The translations under genes were made by a program, and so were the position numbers. The notes below the pieces were generated by a model. The model was given only the letters and a program-made list of their open reading frames with translations, had not been told where the DNA came from and did no database searches. From NCBI RefSeq assembly GCF_008086165.1, contig NZ_VSKL01000001.1, positions 620,001-684,000 of the forward strand: a DNA stretch of 64,000 nucleotides, in the 5' to 3' direction. Each line of letters starts with the position of its first letter. The stretch's first letter is position 1. Shown piece after piece: positions 25,910 through 35,556 of this stretch. This DNA comes from Algorimicrobium algoritergicola (GTDB taxonomy: Bacteria > Bacteroidota > Bacteroidia > Flavobacteriales > Flavobacteriaceae).

Positions 25910-28327
25910 ATGAATACGAAACCATTTTTAGTCCTTATTTGTTTTAGTCTATTTGTTTCATTGTCTGCTTTTTCACAAAATTTTTCGGTTTCTGGTAAGT
26001 TAATCGATCTTCAAAAACAGCCTATTGCTTATGCCAATATTTTGTTGCTTTCTAGTCAAGATTCTACCGCAGTAAAAGGTACTACGTCTGTAGATGACGG
26101 TTCGTTTAAAATTGAAAATGTGCCAACAGAAAACTATATGCTTAAAATAAGTTTTGTTGGTTTTAAAGATGTTCTACTGCCTATTCAAATTACAGATATC
26201 GACTTAATTATACAAGATATTACGTTAGAAGAATCTGCTGAAGCACTTAATGAAGTGTCTATTATAGCTAATAAACCAACACTTAAAAAAGAAGTAGATC
26301 GTTTGGTTTTTAGTGTAGCAAATACCGCTTTAAGTGAAGGTAATATGAAAGACGTTTTAAAAAGTACGCCAAGTGTTTTAATTCTTGATAATAGCCTAAC
26401 CGTCCGGAATTCGAAACCTACGGTTTATATTAACGACCGAAAAATTCACCTTTCTGATGCCGAATTATTACAGCTATTAGAAGGCACACCTGCAAATTCT
26501 ATTAAATCCATTGAAGTTATTACCAATCCGCCAGCAAAATATGATGCTGAATCTGGTGTGGTTTTAAATATTATTATGACTAAAAGTCTAGCAACGGGTT
26601 ATAATGGAACTGCTTTTGCAAACTATACCCAAGGTACGTATGCGAGATACAATGCTGGAATTTCTAATTTTTATAAAACCGATAAAATAAACATCTTTGC
26701 AAGCTATAGTTATACAGATTCTAAAATAGCACGTGTAAGTGATGAGCGCGTTAATTATAGAGACAATACGGGTATTTATGAGCGTTGGTATTCAGATGTG
26801 AACCGAACAACTTGGTCTCAAACACACACCATAAATACGAATTTCGATTATTTTATAAACGATAAAAACACCATAAGCTTTTCAGCTAATTTACTGTATT
26901 TACCAGAATTTGAGTACATTACTAAAGGACATACAGACGTGTTGGATTCAGGGTATAATCAACTTTATAATTTTGATACTGAAAACGATTCCGATGATGA
27001 TAAGTATAACTTCGGATTCGATTTAGATTATGATTTAGAATTTGATAATGGTAGTAGTTTATCCTTAAACACACATTTCACAACCTATGATTACCATCGC
27101 GATCAACGTGTTCAGAGTCTTTATAAAGATGTAAATAACAATTTTGATTATAGGAATCTATTCAATACCTCATCAGATCAAAATACCTTATTAAATACCG
27201 TTCAAGCCGATTATAGTTTACCTATAAATGATACATCATCATTTGCAGTGGGAGCCAAAGCGTCTTTTGTCAATACAGATAGCCAATTAAACCAGTATAA
27301 CCTTCTAGGCTCAAGTTTTGTTTCGGATGTCACCAATTCTAATGCGTTTGATTATTCGGAAAGTGTACTGGCAGCCTATGCTAGTTTTGATAAAAATTGG
27401 GAAAAGTGGAGTATAAGTTTCGGTTTACGGGTGGAACAGACAGATACCGAAGGAAAATCTGTAGTTACGAATAACACCATGTCTCAAGACTATTTTAATT
27501 GGTTTCCAACCGCCAATATTAAATACCAAGTTTCCGAAAAAATAAGTGTGTATTCCAATTACAAGCGCAGTATAGAACGTCCTGATTTTCAATCTTTAAA
27601 TCCGTTTAAATTCTTTTTAAATGATAATACCATTGTAACTGGAAATCCTAATTTGCAGCCTGCTGTTGCAGATCATTTTGTAGTAGGTGCTTCTTTAAAT
27701 AATAGTTTTTTTGTAGAAGCCTATTATAAAGATATTGATGCAAATTCCATGGAGTTACCACTTCAAGACAATGCAAACAACTTATTGATTTATACACCAA
27801 CCAATTTAGCAGGAACCAGAGAATATGGTTTTGATTTTGTAGGTATTTTTGATATTACAGAACGTTGGAATGTGTATGCTGTTACCTCATTTTATAATAT
27901 GCAGGAAGAAATAAATATTAATAATGAAGCGCTAGAAATGGATAGATGGTCTAACTACTCCGTGTTAAGTAATTCCTTCACATTTTTAAAAGACAATAGT
28001 TTGTCAGCTAATTTTTCATTGGTTTATGTTAGTAAAAACCAACAAGGATTCCAGACTATAGAATCCTTGCTATTTTCAGATTTAGTCATTAAAAAAACCA
28101 TTTTAAATAAGAGAGGTTCTTTGGCTTTAACGTTTTCTGATTTATTTAATACGCAAAATTATACGGTAACTTCTCGCTATTTAAATCAAGATAATTCCCG
28201 ACACTTAAATCAGGATAATAGGTACGTAAAATTTGGTTTCACCTATAAATTTGGTAATACAGGATTAAGTACTAACCAACGTACTAAAGAACGTGAAGAA
28301 CGTGATAGGTTGGAGAAGGGTGAGTAA
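25910..28327 (+). CDS. TonB-dependent-receptor-like outer-membrane beta-barrel protein
   Basis: 805 residues from the ATG at 25910, directly after a TTG codon. The signal peptide ends near SLSAFSQ. A carboxypeptidase-regulatory-like beta-sandwich follows (about residues 25-110; SVSGKLIDLQKQPIAYANILLL), then a plug-like segment (about 115-220; LKSTPSVLILDNSLTVRNSKPTVYIND ... ITNPPAKYDAESGVVLNI) and a long C-terminal barrel ending in an aromatic strand (YVKFGFTYKFGN) plus a charged tail. It belongs to the outer-membrane barrel family related to TonB receptors, without an adjoining SusD gene, so the substrate is not predictable. It is divergent from lepA. Confidence 0.88.
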   Translation: MNTKPFLVLICFSLFVSLSAFSQNFSVSGKLIDLQKQPIAYANILLLSSQDSTAVKGTTSVDDGSFKIENVPTENYMLKISFVGFKDVLLPIQITDIDLIIQDITLEESAEALNEVSIIANKPTLKKEVDRLVFSVANTALSEGNMKDVLKSTPSVLILDNSLTVRNSKPTVYINDRKIHLSDAELLQLLEGTPANSIKSIEVITNPPAKYDAESGVVLNIIMTKSLATGYNGTAFANYTQGTYARYNAGISNFYKTDKINIFASYSYTDSKIARVSDERVNYRDNTGIYERWYSDVNRTTWSQTHTINTNFDYFINDKNTISFSANLLYLPEFEYITKGHTDVLDSGYNQLYNFDTENDSDDDKYNFGFDLDYDLEFDNGSSLSLNTHFTTYDYHRDQRVQSLYKDVNNNFDYRNLFNTSSDQNTLLNTVQADYSLPINDTSSFAVGAKASFVNTDSQLNQYNLLGSSFVSDVTNSNAFDYSESVLAAYASFDKNWEKWSISFGLRVEQTDTEGKSVVTNNTMSQDYFNWFPTANIKYQVSEKISVYSNYKRSIERPDFQSLNPFKFFLNDNTIVTGNPNLQPAVADHFVVGASLNNSFFVEAYYKDIDANSMELPLQDNANNLLIYTPTNLAGTREYGFDFVGIFDITERWNVYAVTSFYNMQEEININNEALEMDRWSNYSVLSNSFTFLKDNSLSANFSLVYVSKNQQGFQTIESLLFSDLVIKKTILNKRGSLALTFSDLFNTQNYTVTSRYLNQDNSRHLNQDNRYVKFGFTYKFGNTGLSTNQRTKEREERDRLEKGE

Positions 28328-28401
28328 TTAAACCTTAAACAAGAATAAGAATTTTCTTTTGGCATAAATAGTGCTTTATATGGAAAACACTACAATCTTA
28401 A

Positions 28402-29019
28402 ATGGCTTATTTGAAAGAATTTTTAATACTCGTTATCTTATTTTTAACCTTAAGTTGTGAAGAAACTGTAACTGAATCTCGAAATTATCCGAGAGATAAT
28501 AATTCCGATATTTTTCTAATTAAGAAAATAGATTTGGATACTACAAATTTTAACTTCAAACAAATCACGAGTTGGGTTAGTGGTAATGATTATTCCAATA
28601 GATTATCACTGATAGAAATAATAGATGGAGGCGTTAAAAAACGCATATTTCCACATTCGTATGCAGGTTGCTTTTTTAGCGAAAGGAATATTATAAGAAT
28701 AAAGTCAGATTCAATTCTGAAAGACTCTGGTTATCCAATAGACTATTTAAAGCCTATTTTAAGCGAACATTATTTGAACATTCCAAAGAATTATCCGTAT
28801 TCAAAATCATCACAATTTGCCATGGTCGAAATTACGATAGATACAAGTAAAACGGCAACAGAATTAAAAAACCTATTGATAAAAGTAACACAAACTTTTG
28901 ATGAAATAAATGCTGTAAATAAGGACTCTTTAGAATTAAGAATTTACTTTGATTATTTCAGGCAGATGCCATCACCACCTGCACCACCAAGAAATCTTGA
29001 ACCTGTAATAGATTATTAA
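28402..29019 (+). CDS. Lipoprotein of unknown function
   Basis: 205 residues with an SPII signal (MAYLKEFLILVILFLTLSCEE, lipobox cysteine about residue 19). The rest is mixed alpha/beta with no motif I recognise and ends in a proline-rich tail (MPSPPAPPRNLEP). It follows the beta-barrel gene by 75 bp on the same strand and converges with the TolB-like gene. A link with the barrel protein is possible but unsupported. Confidence 0.7.
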   Translation: MAYLKEFLILVILFLTLSCEETVTESRNYPRDNNSDIFLIKKIDLDTTNFNFKQITSWVSGNDYSNRLSLIEIIDGGVKKRIFPHSYAGCFFSERNIIRIKSDSILKDSGYPIDYLKPILSEHYLNIPKNYPYSKSSQFAMVEITIDTSKTATELKNLLIKVTQTFDEINAVNKDSLELRIYFDYFRQMPSPPAPPRNLEPVIDY

Positions 29020-29041
29020 TTATTTCAGAATCGCAATCCTG

Positions 29042-30148
29042 TTATTCTTGCCATTCCGCAATAAACAAATTGGTGTCTCTTCCACCACCATTATTTCTAT
29101 TAGAAGAAAAAATTAGTTTTTTACCATCATTAGAAAATACGGGAAAGGCATCAAAGGTTTCACTATGTGTTACACGTTCCAAATTCTTCCCATCAATATC
29201 AATCAAGTATAAATTAAACGGAAAACCACGTGGGGATTCAAAGTTAGACGAGAACAAAATTTTCTTACCACTTGGGTGAAAAAACGGACTCCAATTGGCA
29301 TTTCCTAAATCGGTTAATTGGCGTAAATCGCTACCATCAGCATTACAGATATACAATTCCATTTCGGTTGGTTGCACCAAACCTTCAGCTAATAAATCTT
29401 TATATTCTTTGATTTCTTCATCCGTTTTTGGTCTAGACGAACGGAAAATAAGTTTGGTACCATCTGGTGAGAAAAATGCACCACCATCATAACCTAATTC
29501 AAACGTTATTTGTTTTACATCAGAACCATCAATATTCATGGTGTATAATTCCAAATCCCCACTTCTATCGGATGTAAATACAATTTTATCACCTTTTGGC
29601 GATACAGTAGGTTCGGCATCATAGCCTTTTTCATTCGTTAATTGTGCTGTAATATTACCTTCTAAATCGGCTACAAAAATATCGTACGTATCATAAATCG
29701 GCCAAATGTATTTGCCATTTTTTCGTAACGGTGTATCTGGACAATCATCAGCGCCTAAATGCGTTGAAGCATAAATAATATGCTTGTTATCTGGTAAAAA
29801 ATACGCACAGGTTGTACGGCCTTTTCCAGTACTTACCATTGGTGGTATATTGTCCTTAAAAGTTTCGTCGGCATTCATTAAAAACATCTGATCGCATTTT
29901 ACATCCCAATCGGTATTATTAGATTGAAATACTAATTGCTTATCATCAAAACTCCAATAGGCTTCGGCATTATCGCCACCAAAGGTTATTTGCTTTAAAC
30001 TTTTAAAATGAATTTCTTCAGGATATATTAAGGTATCAGCCCATTTAGTTGCGCCAGATTCGGCGTCAGGATTTTCACCTTTATCCGATTTGCAAGAAAC
30101 GGTTAATACGATGGTTAATACGCATAAATAGAAAAATGGTTTCATCAT
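29042..30148 (-). CDS. TolB-like PD40-repeat lipoprotein
   Basis: 368 residues, SPII signal MMKPFFYLCVLTIVLTVSCKSDKG. Repeated WD40-like/PD40 strands (SFDDKQLVFQSN, SPKGDKIVFTSDRSGDLELY, SPDGTKLIFRSSRP, HPSGKKILFSSN, SNDGKKLIFSSNRN) build a propeller like the C-terminal domain of TolB. A cysteine pair region (CAYFLPD ... DDCPDTPL) is present in blade 2. The protein is likely tethered in the periplasm or outer membrane; the partner is unknown. It is divergent from the M28 peptidase gene with only about 60 bp between starts. Confidence 0.88.
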   Translation of the reverse strand: MMKPFFYLCVLTIVLTVSCKSDKGENPDAESGATKWADTLIYPEEIHFKSLKQITFGGDNAEAYWSFDDKQLVFQSNNTDWDVKCDQMFLMNADETFKDNIPPMVSTGKGRTTCAYFLPDNKHIIYASTHLGADDCPDTPLRKNGKYIWPIYDTYDIFVADLEGNITAQLTNEKGYDAEPTVSPKGDKIVFTSDRSGDLELYTMNIDGSDVKQITFELGYDGGAFFSPDGTKLIFRSSRPKTDEEIKEYKDLLAEGLVQPTEMELYICNADGSDLRQLTDLGNANWSPFFHPSGKKILFSSNFESPRGFPFNLYLIDIDGKNLERVTHSETFDAFPVFSNDGKKLIFSSNRNNGGGRDTNLFIAEWQE

Positions 30149-30179
30149 GTGTTCTTATAAAAAAGTGGCAATTATTACG

Positions 30180-30187
30180 TAATTTTG
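30180..30187 (+). promoter_or_regulatory. -7 promoter box for the M28 peptidase gene
   Basis: TAATTTTG matches TAnnTTTG, and the start codon of the M28 gene is 20 bases downstream. This supports starting that gene at 30208 rather than at the upstream in-frame ATG. Confidence 0.5.
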
Positions 30188-30207
30188 CCAAAAATAAGAT
30201 TATTAAT

Positions 30208-31431
30208 ATGAAGAAAATAGCGTTACTCGTTCTTTTTATATCGTTACTAGGTTGTAAAAAGGACTACACCCACGAAAATAGAATTAAAGAAGACGTCACT
30301 TTTTTAGCCGATGATAAATTAGAAGGTCGCGAAACGGGCACCAAAGGTGAACAAGAAGCGGCTGCATATATTGTGAAGCGTTTTGAAGAAATGGGAATTC
30401 AGGGCAAAGGAACAAACAACTTTTACCAGACCTTTACCTTCAAGCCAAAGAATGATCCACACGGTGAGGTAGCTTATACGGAAAATAGCAAAGATAGCAC
30501 GATTACCGGAACAAACGTTTTAGGATATATTGATAATAAAGCCGAAAACACCATCATTATTGGTGCGCACTATGATCATTTAGGTTATGGCGCTCAAGGT
30601 TCACTTCATAAAGGTGAAAAAGCCATTCATAATGGTGCTGATGATAACGCCAGTGGTGTGGCAGTTATGTTGGATTTGGCAGGAAAATTAAAAGGTATTA
30701 ATACAGCAAATAACTATTTGTTTATGGCATTTTCAGGTGAAGAAATGGGCTTATTAGGTTCTAATTATTTTGCTAAAAACCCGACTATTGATAGTAAAGC
30801 GGTGAGCTATATGATTAATATGGATATGGTTGGTCGTTTAAAGCAAGATAGCACTTTGGCTGTTTATGGAACTGGAACGTCGCCTATCTTTAAGCAGGTT
30901 TTAAAGTCACATAATGATAAGTTTAAATTAATTGAAAACGAATCTGGTGTGGGTCCAAGCGATCATACCTCGTTTTATTTAATTGATATTCCCGTTTTAC
31001 ATTTTTTCACAGGTCAGCATGAAGATTATCACAAACCTGGTGATGATTCCGAAAAGTTGAATTATGAAGGCATGGAAACCATTTCCAACTATATTTTTGA
31101 TGTGATTACCGATTTAGACGACAATGGTAAATTAGCCTTCCAAAAAACCAAAAATGAAAGTGAGGAAACACCACGATTTAAAGTCGGTTTAGGTGTTGTA
31201 CCAGATTATTTATATGATGGTGAAGGCATGCGTATTGATGGTGTAAGTGAAGATAAACCAGCACAAAAAGCCGGTTTATTAAAAGGTGATGTCGTGATTA
31301 AATTAGGTGATAGTACCGTTACAAATATGATGAGTTATATGCGTGCTTTATCTGTTTTTGATACGGGTGATAGTACGAAAGTAACCGTAAAAAGAGATGG
31401 GAAACCATTAGAAGTGGATTTAAACTTTTAG
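30208..31431 (+). CDS. M28 zinc aminopeptidase with C-terminal PDZ domain, lipoprotein
   Basis: 407 residues from MKKIALLVLFISLLGCKKD, a lipoprotein signal; the open frame runs 52 codons further upstream into the divergent gene and is not the likely start. M28 metal ligands are visible: GAHYDHLGYG (His/Asp), NGADDNASGVAV (bridging Asp), FSGEEMGLLGSNY (catalytic Glu pair), INMDMVGRL (Asp) and HFFTGQHEDYHKPGDD (His). A PDZ domain occupies about residues 315-400 (GEGMRIDGVSEDKPAQKAGL). It is probably an envelope aminopeptidase. Confidence 0.93.
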   Translation: MKKIALLVLFISLLGCKKDYTHENRIKEDVTFLADDKLEGRETGTKGEQEAAAYIVKRFEEMGIQGKGTNNFYQTFTFKPKNDPHGEVAYTENSKDSTITGTNVLGYIDNKAENTIIIGAHYDHLGYGAQGSLHKGEKAIHNGADDNASGVAVMLDLAGKLKGINTANNYLFMAFSGEEMGLLGSNYFAKNPTIDSKAVSYMINMDMVGRLKQDSTLAVYGTGTSPIFKQVLKSHNDKFKLIENESGVGPSDHTSFYLIDIPVLHFFTGQHEDYHKPGDDSEKLNYEGMETISNYIFDVITDLDDNGKLAFQKTKNESEETPRFKVGLGVVPDYLYDGEGMRIDGVSEDKPAQKAGLLKGDVVIKLGDSTVTNMMSYMRALSVFDTGDSTKVTVKRDGKPLEVDLNF

Positions 31432-31508
31432 AGGTCAGAACGTAATGGCATAATTATTTTTCGGTTAGACTTTGGATTGTCAGGTTGCGCGCAGTCGAAA
31501 CCTAATGT

Positions 31509-31931
31509 ATGAGACGAATTGAAAAATATAAACTTTTAAGAAACTATATGCGATTTAACAAACAGGAATTTATAGCAAAAATACACTTGATTATTTCTGT
31601 GTCCATTGTTGTTCCTGTATCCATTATTTATGGATTTAACCCAGAATTGCAGTTTGATATTCATTTAAATACCATTGATGAGCATAATTTTTTTAAAGCC
31701 ATCATGGGGCTCTATTTAGGGTTTTCAGCTTTGTGGATTTTAGGTGTTTTTAAATCGGAGTATTTAAAAATGGCGCTCGTTTCCAACTGTATTTTTATGC
31801 TAGGTTTAGGGTTTGGTCGCGTAATCAGTTATTTTTTAGATGGTATGCCAACATTTGGCTATCAATTTGGAACCATTGCCGAATTATTCCTTGGATTTTA
31901 TGGCTTATGGGTTTTGAGAAATCATAATTAA
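31509..31931 (+). CDS. DUF4345-like four-helix membrane protein
   Basis: 140 residues, or 127 if started at the second ATG (31548), which follows a short basic stretch. Four hydrophobic helices are visible (IISVSIVVPVSIIYGF, AIMGLYLGFSALWILGVF, ALVSNCIFMLGLGFGRVISYF and FGTIAELFLGFYGLWVL). The Y-L-G and G-R-x-x-S-x-x-x-D-G patterns resemble the DUF4345 family of small membrane proteins. The role is unknown. It follows the M28 gene by about 75 bp. Confidence 0.7.
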   Translation: MRRIEKYKLLRNYMRFNKQEFIAKIHLIISVSIVVPVSIIYGFNPELQFDIHLNTIDEHNFFKAIMGLYLGFSALWILGVFKSEYLKMALVSNCIFMLGLGFGRVISYFLDGMPTFGYQFGTIAELFLGFYGLWVLRNHN

Positions 31932-32020
31932 TTGCAGTTAAATATGATTTTTTATTGTGTACCAAAATCTATTTTTTTATTTATGTTTGAATCTTTTTAA
32001 ATTTTCTTGGATTCATTTAA

Positions 32021-32275
32021 AACTTCCTAAATTGGCCTATCGAAGATTTATCGTAAAATTTGAAAATGAAGAAGCCGTAAAATTTTAGGCTGTTTGAGCG
32101 CGCAAAATTTTTAAAGTAAGCTAGATCTGTGATGCGAGTTCCTAAAATTTAGGCATCGAATGAAAAATTTAGATAAAGTTTCGTAAGCCTAGACTTTTTT
32201 GTTTCTTTTTTGGGCAATGAAAATCGAAGATTCACGAACACCTTATAGTAAAATAAGTAGGAGTGGTGAGTAAAA
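32021..32275. repeat. Intergenic modular repeat, copy A (upstream of dusB)
   Basis: An AT-rich block sharing several exact words with copy B at 33461-33715: CCTATCGAAGATTTATCG, TTTTAGGCTGTTTGAGC, TAGGCATCGAATGAAAAA, TTCGTAAGCCTAGA, and AATCGAAGATTCACGAA. In copy A the last word comes after the others; in copy B it comes near the front. There is no open frame. The rest of the gap 31932-32344 holds nothing else that I can identify. Confidence 0.8.
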
Positions 32276-32344
32276 AAGAAAAGAAATCATTTTAAAGAAT
32301 AAATGTATTTAGCAAAGAACTAAACCTAAATTATAAAAAGGTTA

Positions 32345-32372
32345 TTGATAACTAGAAAAAGGCGTAATTTTG
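32345..32372 (+). promoter_or_regulatory. Promoter of dusB
   Basis: TTG at 32345-32347, then 17 nt, then TAATTTTG at 32365-32372: a good match to the Bacteroidota promoter pattern. The TTG start codon of dusB at 32390 is 17 bases beyond the box. Confidence 0.6.
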
Positions 32373-32389
32373 CCTAAAATAAGAAACAC

Positions 32390-33385
32390 TTGGTAAAAAT
32401 AGGTAACATAGAACTTCCCGACTTCCCACTGCTTTTAGCACCCATGGAAGACGTTAGCGATCCACCATTTCGCGCCTTATGCAAAGAACAAGGAGCTGAT
32501 GTGGTATACACAGAATTCATTTCCAGTGAAGGTTTAATTCGCGATGCAGCAAAAAGCATCATGAAATTGGATATTTACGAAAAGGAACGTCCGGTTGGGA
32601 TTCAAATATTTGGAGCCAATTTGGAAAGTATGTTGCAAACCATTGATATTGTTGAAAAATCCAATCCAGATATCATTGATATTAATTTTGGGTGTCCCGT
32701 GAAAAAAGTGGTTAGTAAAGGAGCAGGAGCTGGTATTTTAAAAGATATCTGCCTCATGGAACAACTCACTGCCGAAATGGTAAAACGTACCAATTTACCA
32801 GTTACCGTAAAAACCCGTTTAGGTTGGGATCATGATTCCATTCGTATTTTAGAAGTTGCTGAACGCTTGCAAGATGTCGGTTGTGCTGCCATATCTATTC
32901 ATGGCAGAACACGTGCACAAATGTATAAAGGTAATGCCGATTGGGCACCAATTGCTGCCGTGAAAAATAATCCACGTATGCATATTCCTGTTTTTGGAAA
33001 TGGCGATGTAGATACACCGGAACGTGCCATGGAAATGCGTGATGTTTATGGTTTAGATGGTTGTATGATAGGTCGCGCTTCCATAGGAAACCCTTGGTTT
33101 TTTAAGCAAGTGAAACACTTTTTTAACACAGGTGAGCATTTGGCACCAATTTCATTGGAAGAGCGCGTGGATGCTGCCAGACGTCATTTACAAATGGCTA
33201 TTGACTGGAAAGGCGAAAAATTAGGTGTTTTTGAAACCAGACGTCATTATACCAACTATTTCAAAGGCATTCCGAATTTTAAAGAATACCGTATGAAAAT
33301 GGTTACCAGTGATGATGCTGTGGATGTTTTCGCTGCTTTTGATGACGTTTTAGATACGTTTTCAGACTACGAATTCGCTCAATAA
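32390..33385 (+). CDS. dusB: tRNA-dihydrouridine synthase
   Basis: 331 residues, starting at a TTG codon (TTG GTA AAA ATA), read as MVKIGNIELPDFPLLLAPMEDVSD, which is the normal N-terminus of the DusB group. No ATG is available nearby in frame, and the promoter box fits. FMN-barrel motifs: LLAPMEDVSDPPFR, VYTEFISSEGL, DINFGCPVKKVVSKGAGAGIL with the catalytic cysteine, VKTRLGWD, SIHGRTRAQMYKG and FGNGDVDTPE. It reduces uridine to dihydrouridine in tRNA D-loops using NADPH. The gene stands alone between two copies of an intergenic repeat. Confidence 0.95.
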   Translation: MVKIGNIELPDFPLLLAPMEDVSDPPFRALCKEQGADVVYTEFISSEGLIRDAAKSIMKLDIYEKERPVGIQIFGANLESMLQTIDIVEKSNPDIIDINFGCPVKKVVSKGAGAGILKDICLMEQLTAEMVKRTNLPVTVKTRLGWDHDSIRILEVAERLQDVGCAAISIHGRTRAQMYKGNADWAPIAAVKNNPRMHIPVFGNGDVDTPERAMEMRDVYGLDGCMIGRASIGNPWFFKQVKHFFNTGEHLAPISLEERVDAARRHLQMAIDWKGEKLGVFETRRHYTNYFKGIPNFKEYRMKMVTSDDAVDVFAAFDDVLDTFSDYEFAQ

Positions 33386-33460
33386 CATAGTATTCTAAAG
33401 ATTCTGTTTAATAGTCTTCTCATTCAGGATTCAAATGGTTAAAAATATATGAATTGTTTT

Positions 33461-33715
33461 AAGCTTCCTAAACATGGCCTATCGAAGATTTATCGTAAAA
33501 TTTAAAAATGAAATCGAAGATTCACGAATACCAAAAAATAAAATATTAATGGATGAGTAAATGCCGGGAAATTTTAGGCTGTTTGAGCTAGCCTAATTTT
33601 TAAATTAATCAAGATTTTTCAAGCGAGTTCCTAATATTTAGGCATCGAATGAAAAATTTAGATAAAGGTTCGTAAGCCTAGATTTTTTTGGTTCGTTTTT
33701 TCATCAATGGAAAAA
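33461..33715. repeat. Intergenic modular repeat, copy B (downstream of dusB)
   Basis: Second copy of the repeat at 32021-32275, in the same orientation, with the words TTCCTAAACATGGCCTATC, AATCGAAGATTCACGAA, TTTTAGGCTGTTTGAGC, TAGGCATCGAATGAAAAA and TTCGTAAGCCTAGA. The AATCGAAGATTCACGAA module with its following spacer lies near the left end here but at the right end in copy A. The remainder of the 33386-33792 gap has no gene. Confidence 0.8.
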
Positions 33716-33792
33716 ATGAATATGTTAATTATTTAGTCCATGATTGATTTGTAAAAACTATGCGAATCATGCCTTAATTCTTTTTAATAAAA

Positions 33793-34998
33793 TCAATAAC
33801 TAATTAAATTTTTAGTAATTCGAACGGAAGCGACTTTAGAAGCTAGAATACCCAAAACCGAAATAGTAATAAACACAATCAGAAAATTTTCCAATTTCAA
33901 TCCCATAGGATAGGGTAGTGATGGTGTAATTTTAACCAAACCAAAACTGATTTGTGCTTGGACAATTAAATAGCCAACCAACAAACCAATTAAACCACCT
34001 ACAACCGTCATTAAGGAACCTTGCAGAAAGAAAATTCGTCGAATATCCTTTACGGTTGCTCCCATGTGATAAAGCGTGTGTAGCGTTTTCTTTTTGTCCA
34101 GAATCATCATGATAATGGTTCCTACCACATTAAATAAAGCAATAATTAGAATAAGTGTGAAGATGAGGTAAACAGCCAAATATTCAGTGTTTAGCATTTT
34201 ATAAAGTGCATCATTTAACTGTTCGGTATTTTTTAAAATTACTTTATCGCCTAAAACAGTTGAAATAGCTTCGCGAGCATCGGCTTCGCTGACGCCTTCA
34301 CGTATTTTAAATTCTAAAGCAGTGACTTGATTGTCATCATAATTCAATAAATAACGCGCCATATCAATAGGTGCATAAATGTATTTATCATTTGTAGCTT
34401 CGTTAATATCAAAAACACCAACATTAATAGCTTTTACGCTAGTAAAGGCTTGTTTAACATCGGTTACTTGACCTTTTCCTGGTTTTGGAATGTATAATTC
34501 AACTGATTTCCCATAATCCATAACACCAATATTAAGTCTATTGGCAATTCCCCAACCGGTCACTATTTGGTTTGATTTTTCAGAAAACCAACTTCCAAGT
34601 GGTACCACAGAATCGATTGCATTTACCGATTCAAAATTTTCATCAACGCCTTTTATATAAGCATTTGGGTAGTTCCGGTCTTCAAATGTGATAAAAACAC
34701 GGTCTTCAACAATTTGAGAAAAGGATACAATATCCGGATGGTTTTGAAGTGTACTTAATTCTTCCGAAGAAATTTTAAACGATTTTCCAACAGCCGCTTC
34801 CGCTTTTAAATCGGGATCTATTAAGGATGTAAATTGGAGTGTAAAATCTTTAAGTCCGGCAAAGCCAGAAAGGACAATAAATAAAGATAAAGCGCCTAAA
34901 ATGACACTGACAGCGGCAATTCCTGTAATAAAATTAATGGCATTGTTGCTGCTTTTAGAAAGCAAATACCGTTTCGCTATGTAGAGTGAAAAATTCAT
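33793..34998 (-). CDS. ABC-transporter permease of the LolC/LolE (FtsX-like) type
   Basis: 401 residues. The N-terminus MNFSLYIAKRYLLSKSSNNAINFITGIA is typical of LolC/E permeases, followed by a first membrane helix, a large periplasmic domain (about 45-265) and three C-terminal helices (YLAVYLIFTLILIIALFNVVG, SLMTVVGGLIGLLVGYLI and FLIVFITISVLGILASKVAS). Such permeases work with a LolD-like ATPase to release lipoproteins or other cargo from the inner membrane; the ATPase is not encoded next to it. It probably shares a transcript with rbfA upstream. Confidence 0.88.
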   Translation of the reverse strand: MNFSLYIAKRYLLSKSSNNAINFITGIAAVSVILGALSLFIVLSGFAGLKDFTLQFTSLIDPDLKAEAAVGKSFKISSEELSTLQNHPDIVSFSQIVEDRVFITFEDRNYPNAYIKGVDENFESVNAIDSVVPLGSWFSEKSNQIVTGWGIANRLNIGVMDYGKSVELYIPKPGKGQVTDVKQAFTSVKAINVGVFDINEATNDKYIYAPIDMARYLLNYDDNQVTALEFKIREGVSEADAREAISTVLGDKVILKNTEQLNDALYKMLNTEYLAVYLIFTLILIIALFNVVGTIIMMILDKKKTLHTLYHMGATVKDIRRIFFLQGSLMTVVGGLIGLLVGYLIVQAQISFGLVKITPSLPYPMGLKLENFLIVFITISVLGILASKVASVRITKNLISY

Positions 34999-35065
34999 AA
35001 ATTACGAGACCTACAGGCGTTTTTCAATACAAGCTGGCTGTTTTTTGAAACTGATTTAAAACCGA

Positions 35066-35461
35066 TTATGATTTTTTACGATTATCTAAAAGATCGGGAT
35101 CCTTAATAGGATTTTCTGTTCTTTTTAATGATTTTTCAATCCCATCAATATACTCTAATGAATCGTCCACAAAAAATTCTAATTGTGGCATGCGTCGTAA
35201 TTGATGTCTAGTTCGTTGGGCTAATTCATGCTTTATAAGTGGTGCGTTAGAACGGATTCCAACTAATAATTCTTTAGCTTTAGCATTCGGGAAAATACTT
35301 AAATATACTTTAGCAACTGATAAATCTACAGTTACTTTAACCTTCGAAACCGAGATTAATACACCTCGCATACCACCTTCACTAGCAGCTTTTTGAAGGA
35401 TTTCAACTAGGTCGCGCTGTAAAACCGATCCTATCTTTTTTTGTCTTTGACTTTCTTCCAT
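35066..35461 (-). CDS. rbfA: Ribosome-binding factor A
   Basis: 131 residues starting MEESQRQKKIGSVLQRDLVEIL, followed by ISVSKVKVTVDLSVAKVYLSIFP and ELAQRTRHQLRRMPQLEFFVDDSLEY, the KH-type core of RbfA with the conserved arginine-rich helix. It binds the 30S subunit near the 5' helix of 16S rRNA and helps late maturation and cold adaptation. On the minus strand a TATTTTTG box lies 5 bases before the start codon. The permease gene starts about 70 bp downstream. Confidence 0.94.
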   Translation of the reverse strand: MEESQRQKKIGSVLQRDLVEILQKAASEGGMRGVLISVSKVKVTVDLSVAKVYLSIFPNAKAKELLVGIRSNAPLIKHELAQRTRHQLRRMPQLEFFVDDSLEYIDGIEKSLKRTENPIKDPDLLDNRKKS

Positions 35462-35556
35462 GGTGCAAAAATACGCATATTTAAAGATTATTGTATTTTT
35501 GAAGATAATAAAATAGTTTTAATTAAAAGAGATTTCCGCTTTCGTGGAGAATTAAT

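Noticed and set aside
31440-31508. TTGCGCGCAGTCGAAACCT as part of a mobile repeat
   Set aside because: It resembles a dispersed flavobacterial word, but there is only one short copy here and no repeat partner in the window.
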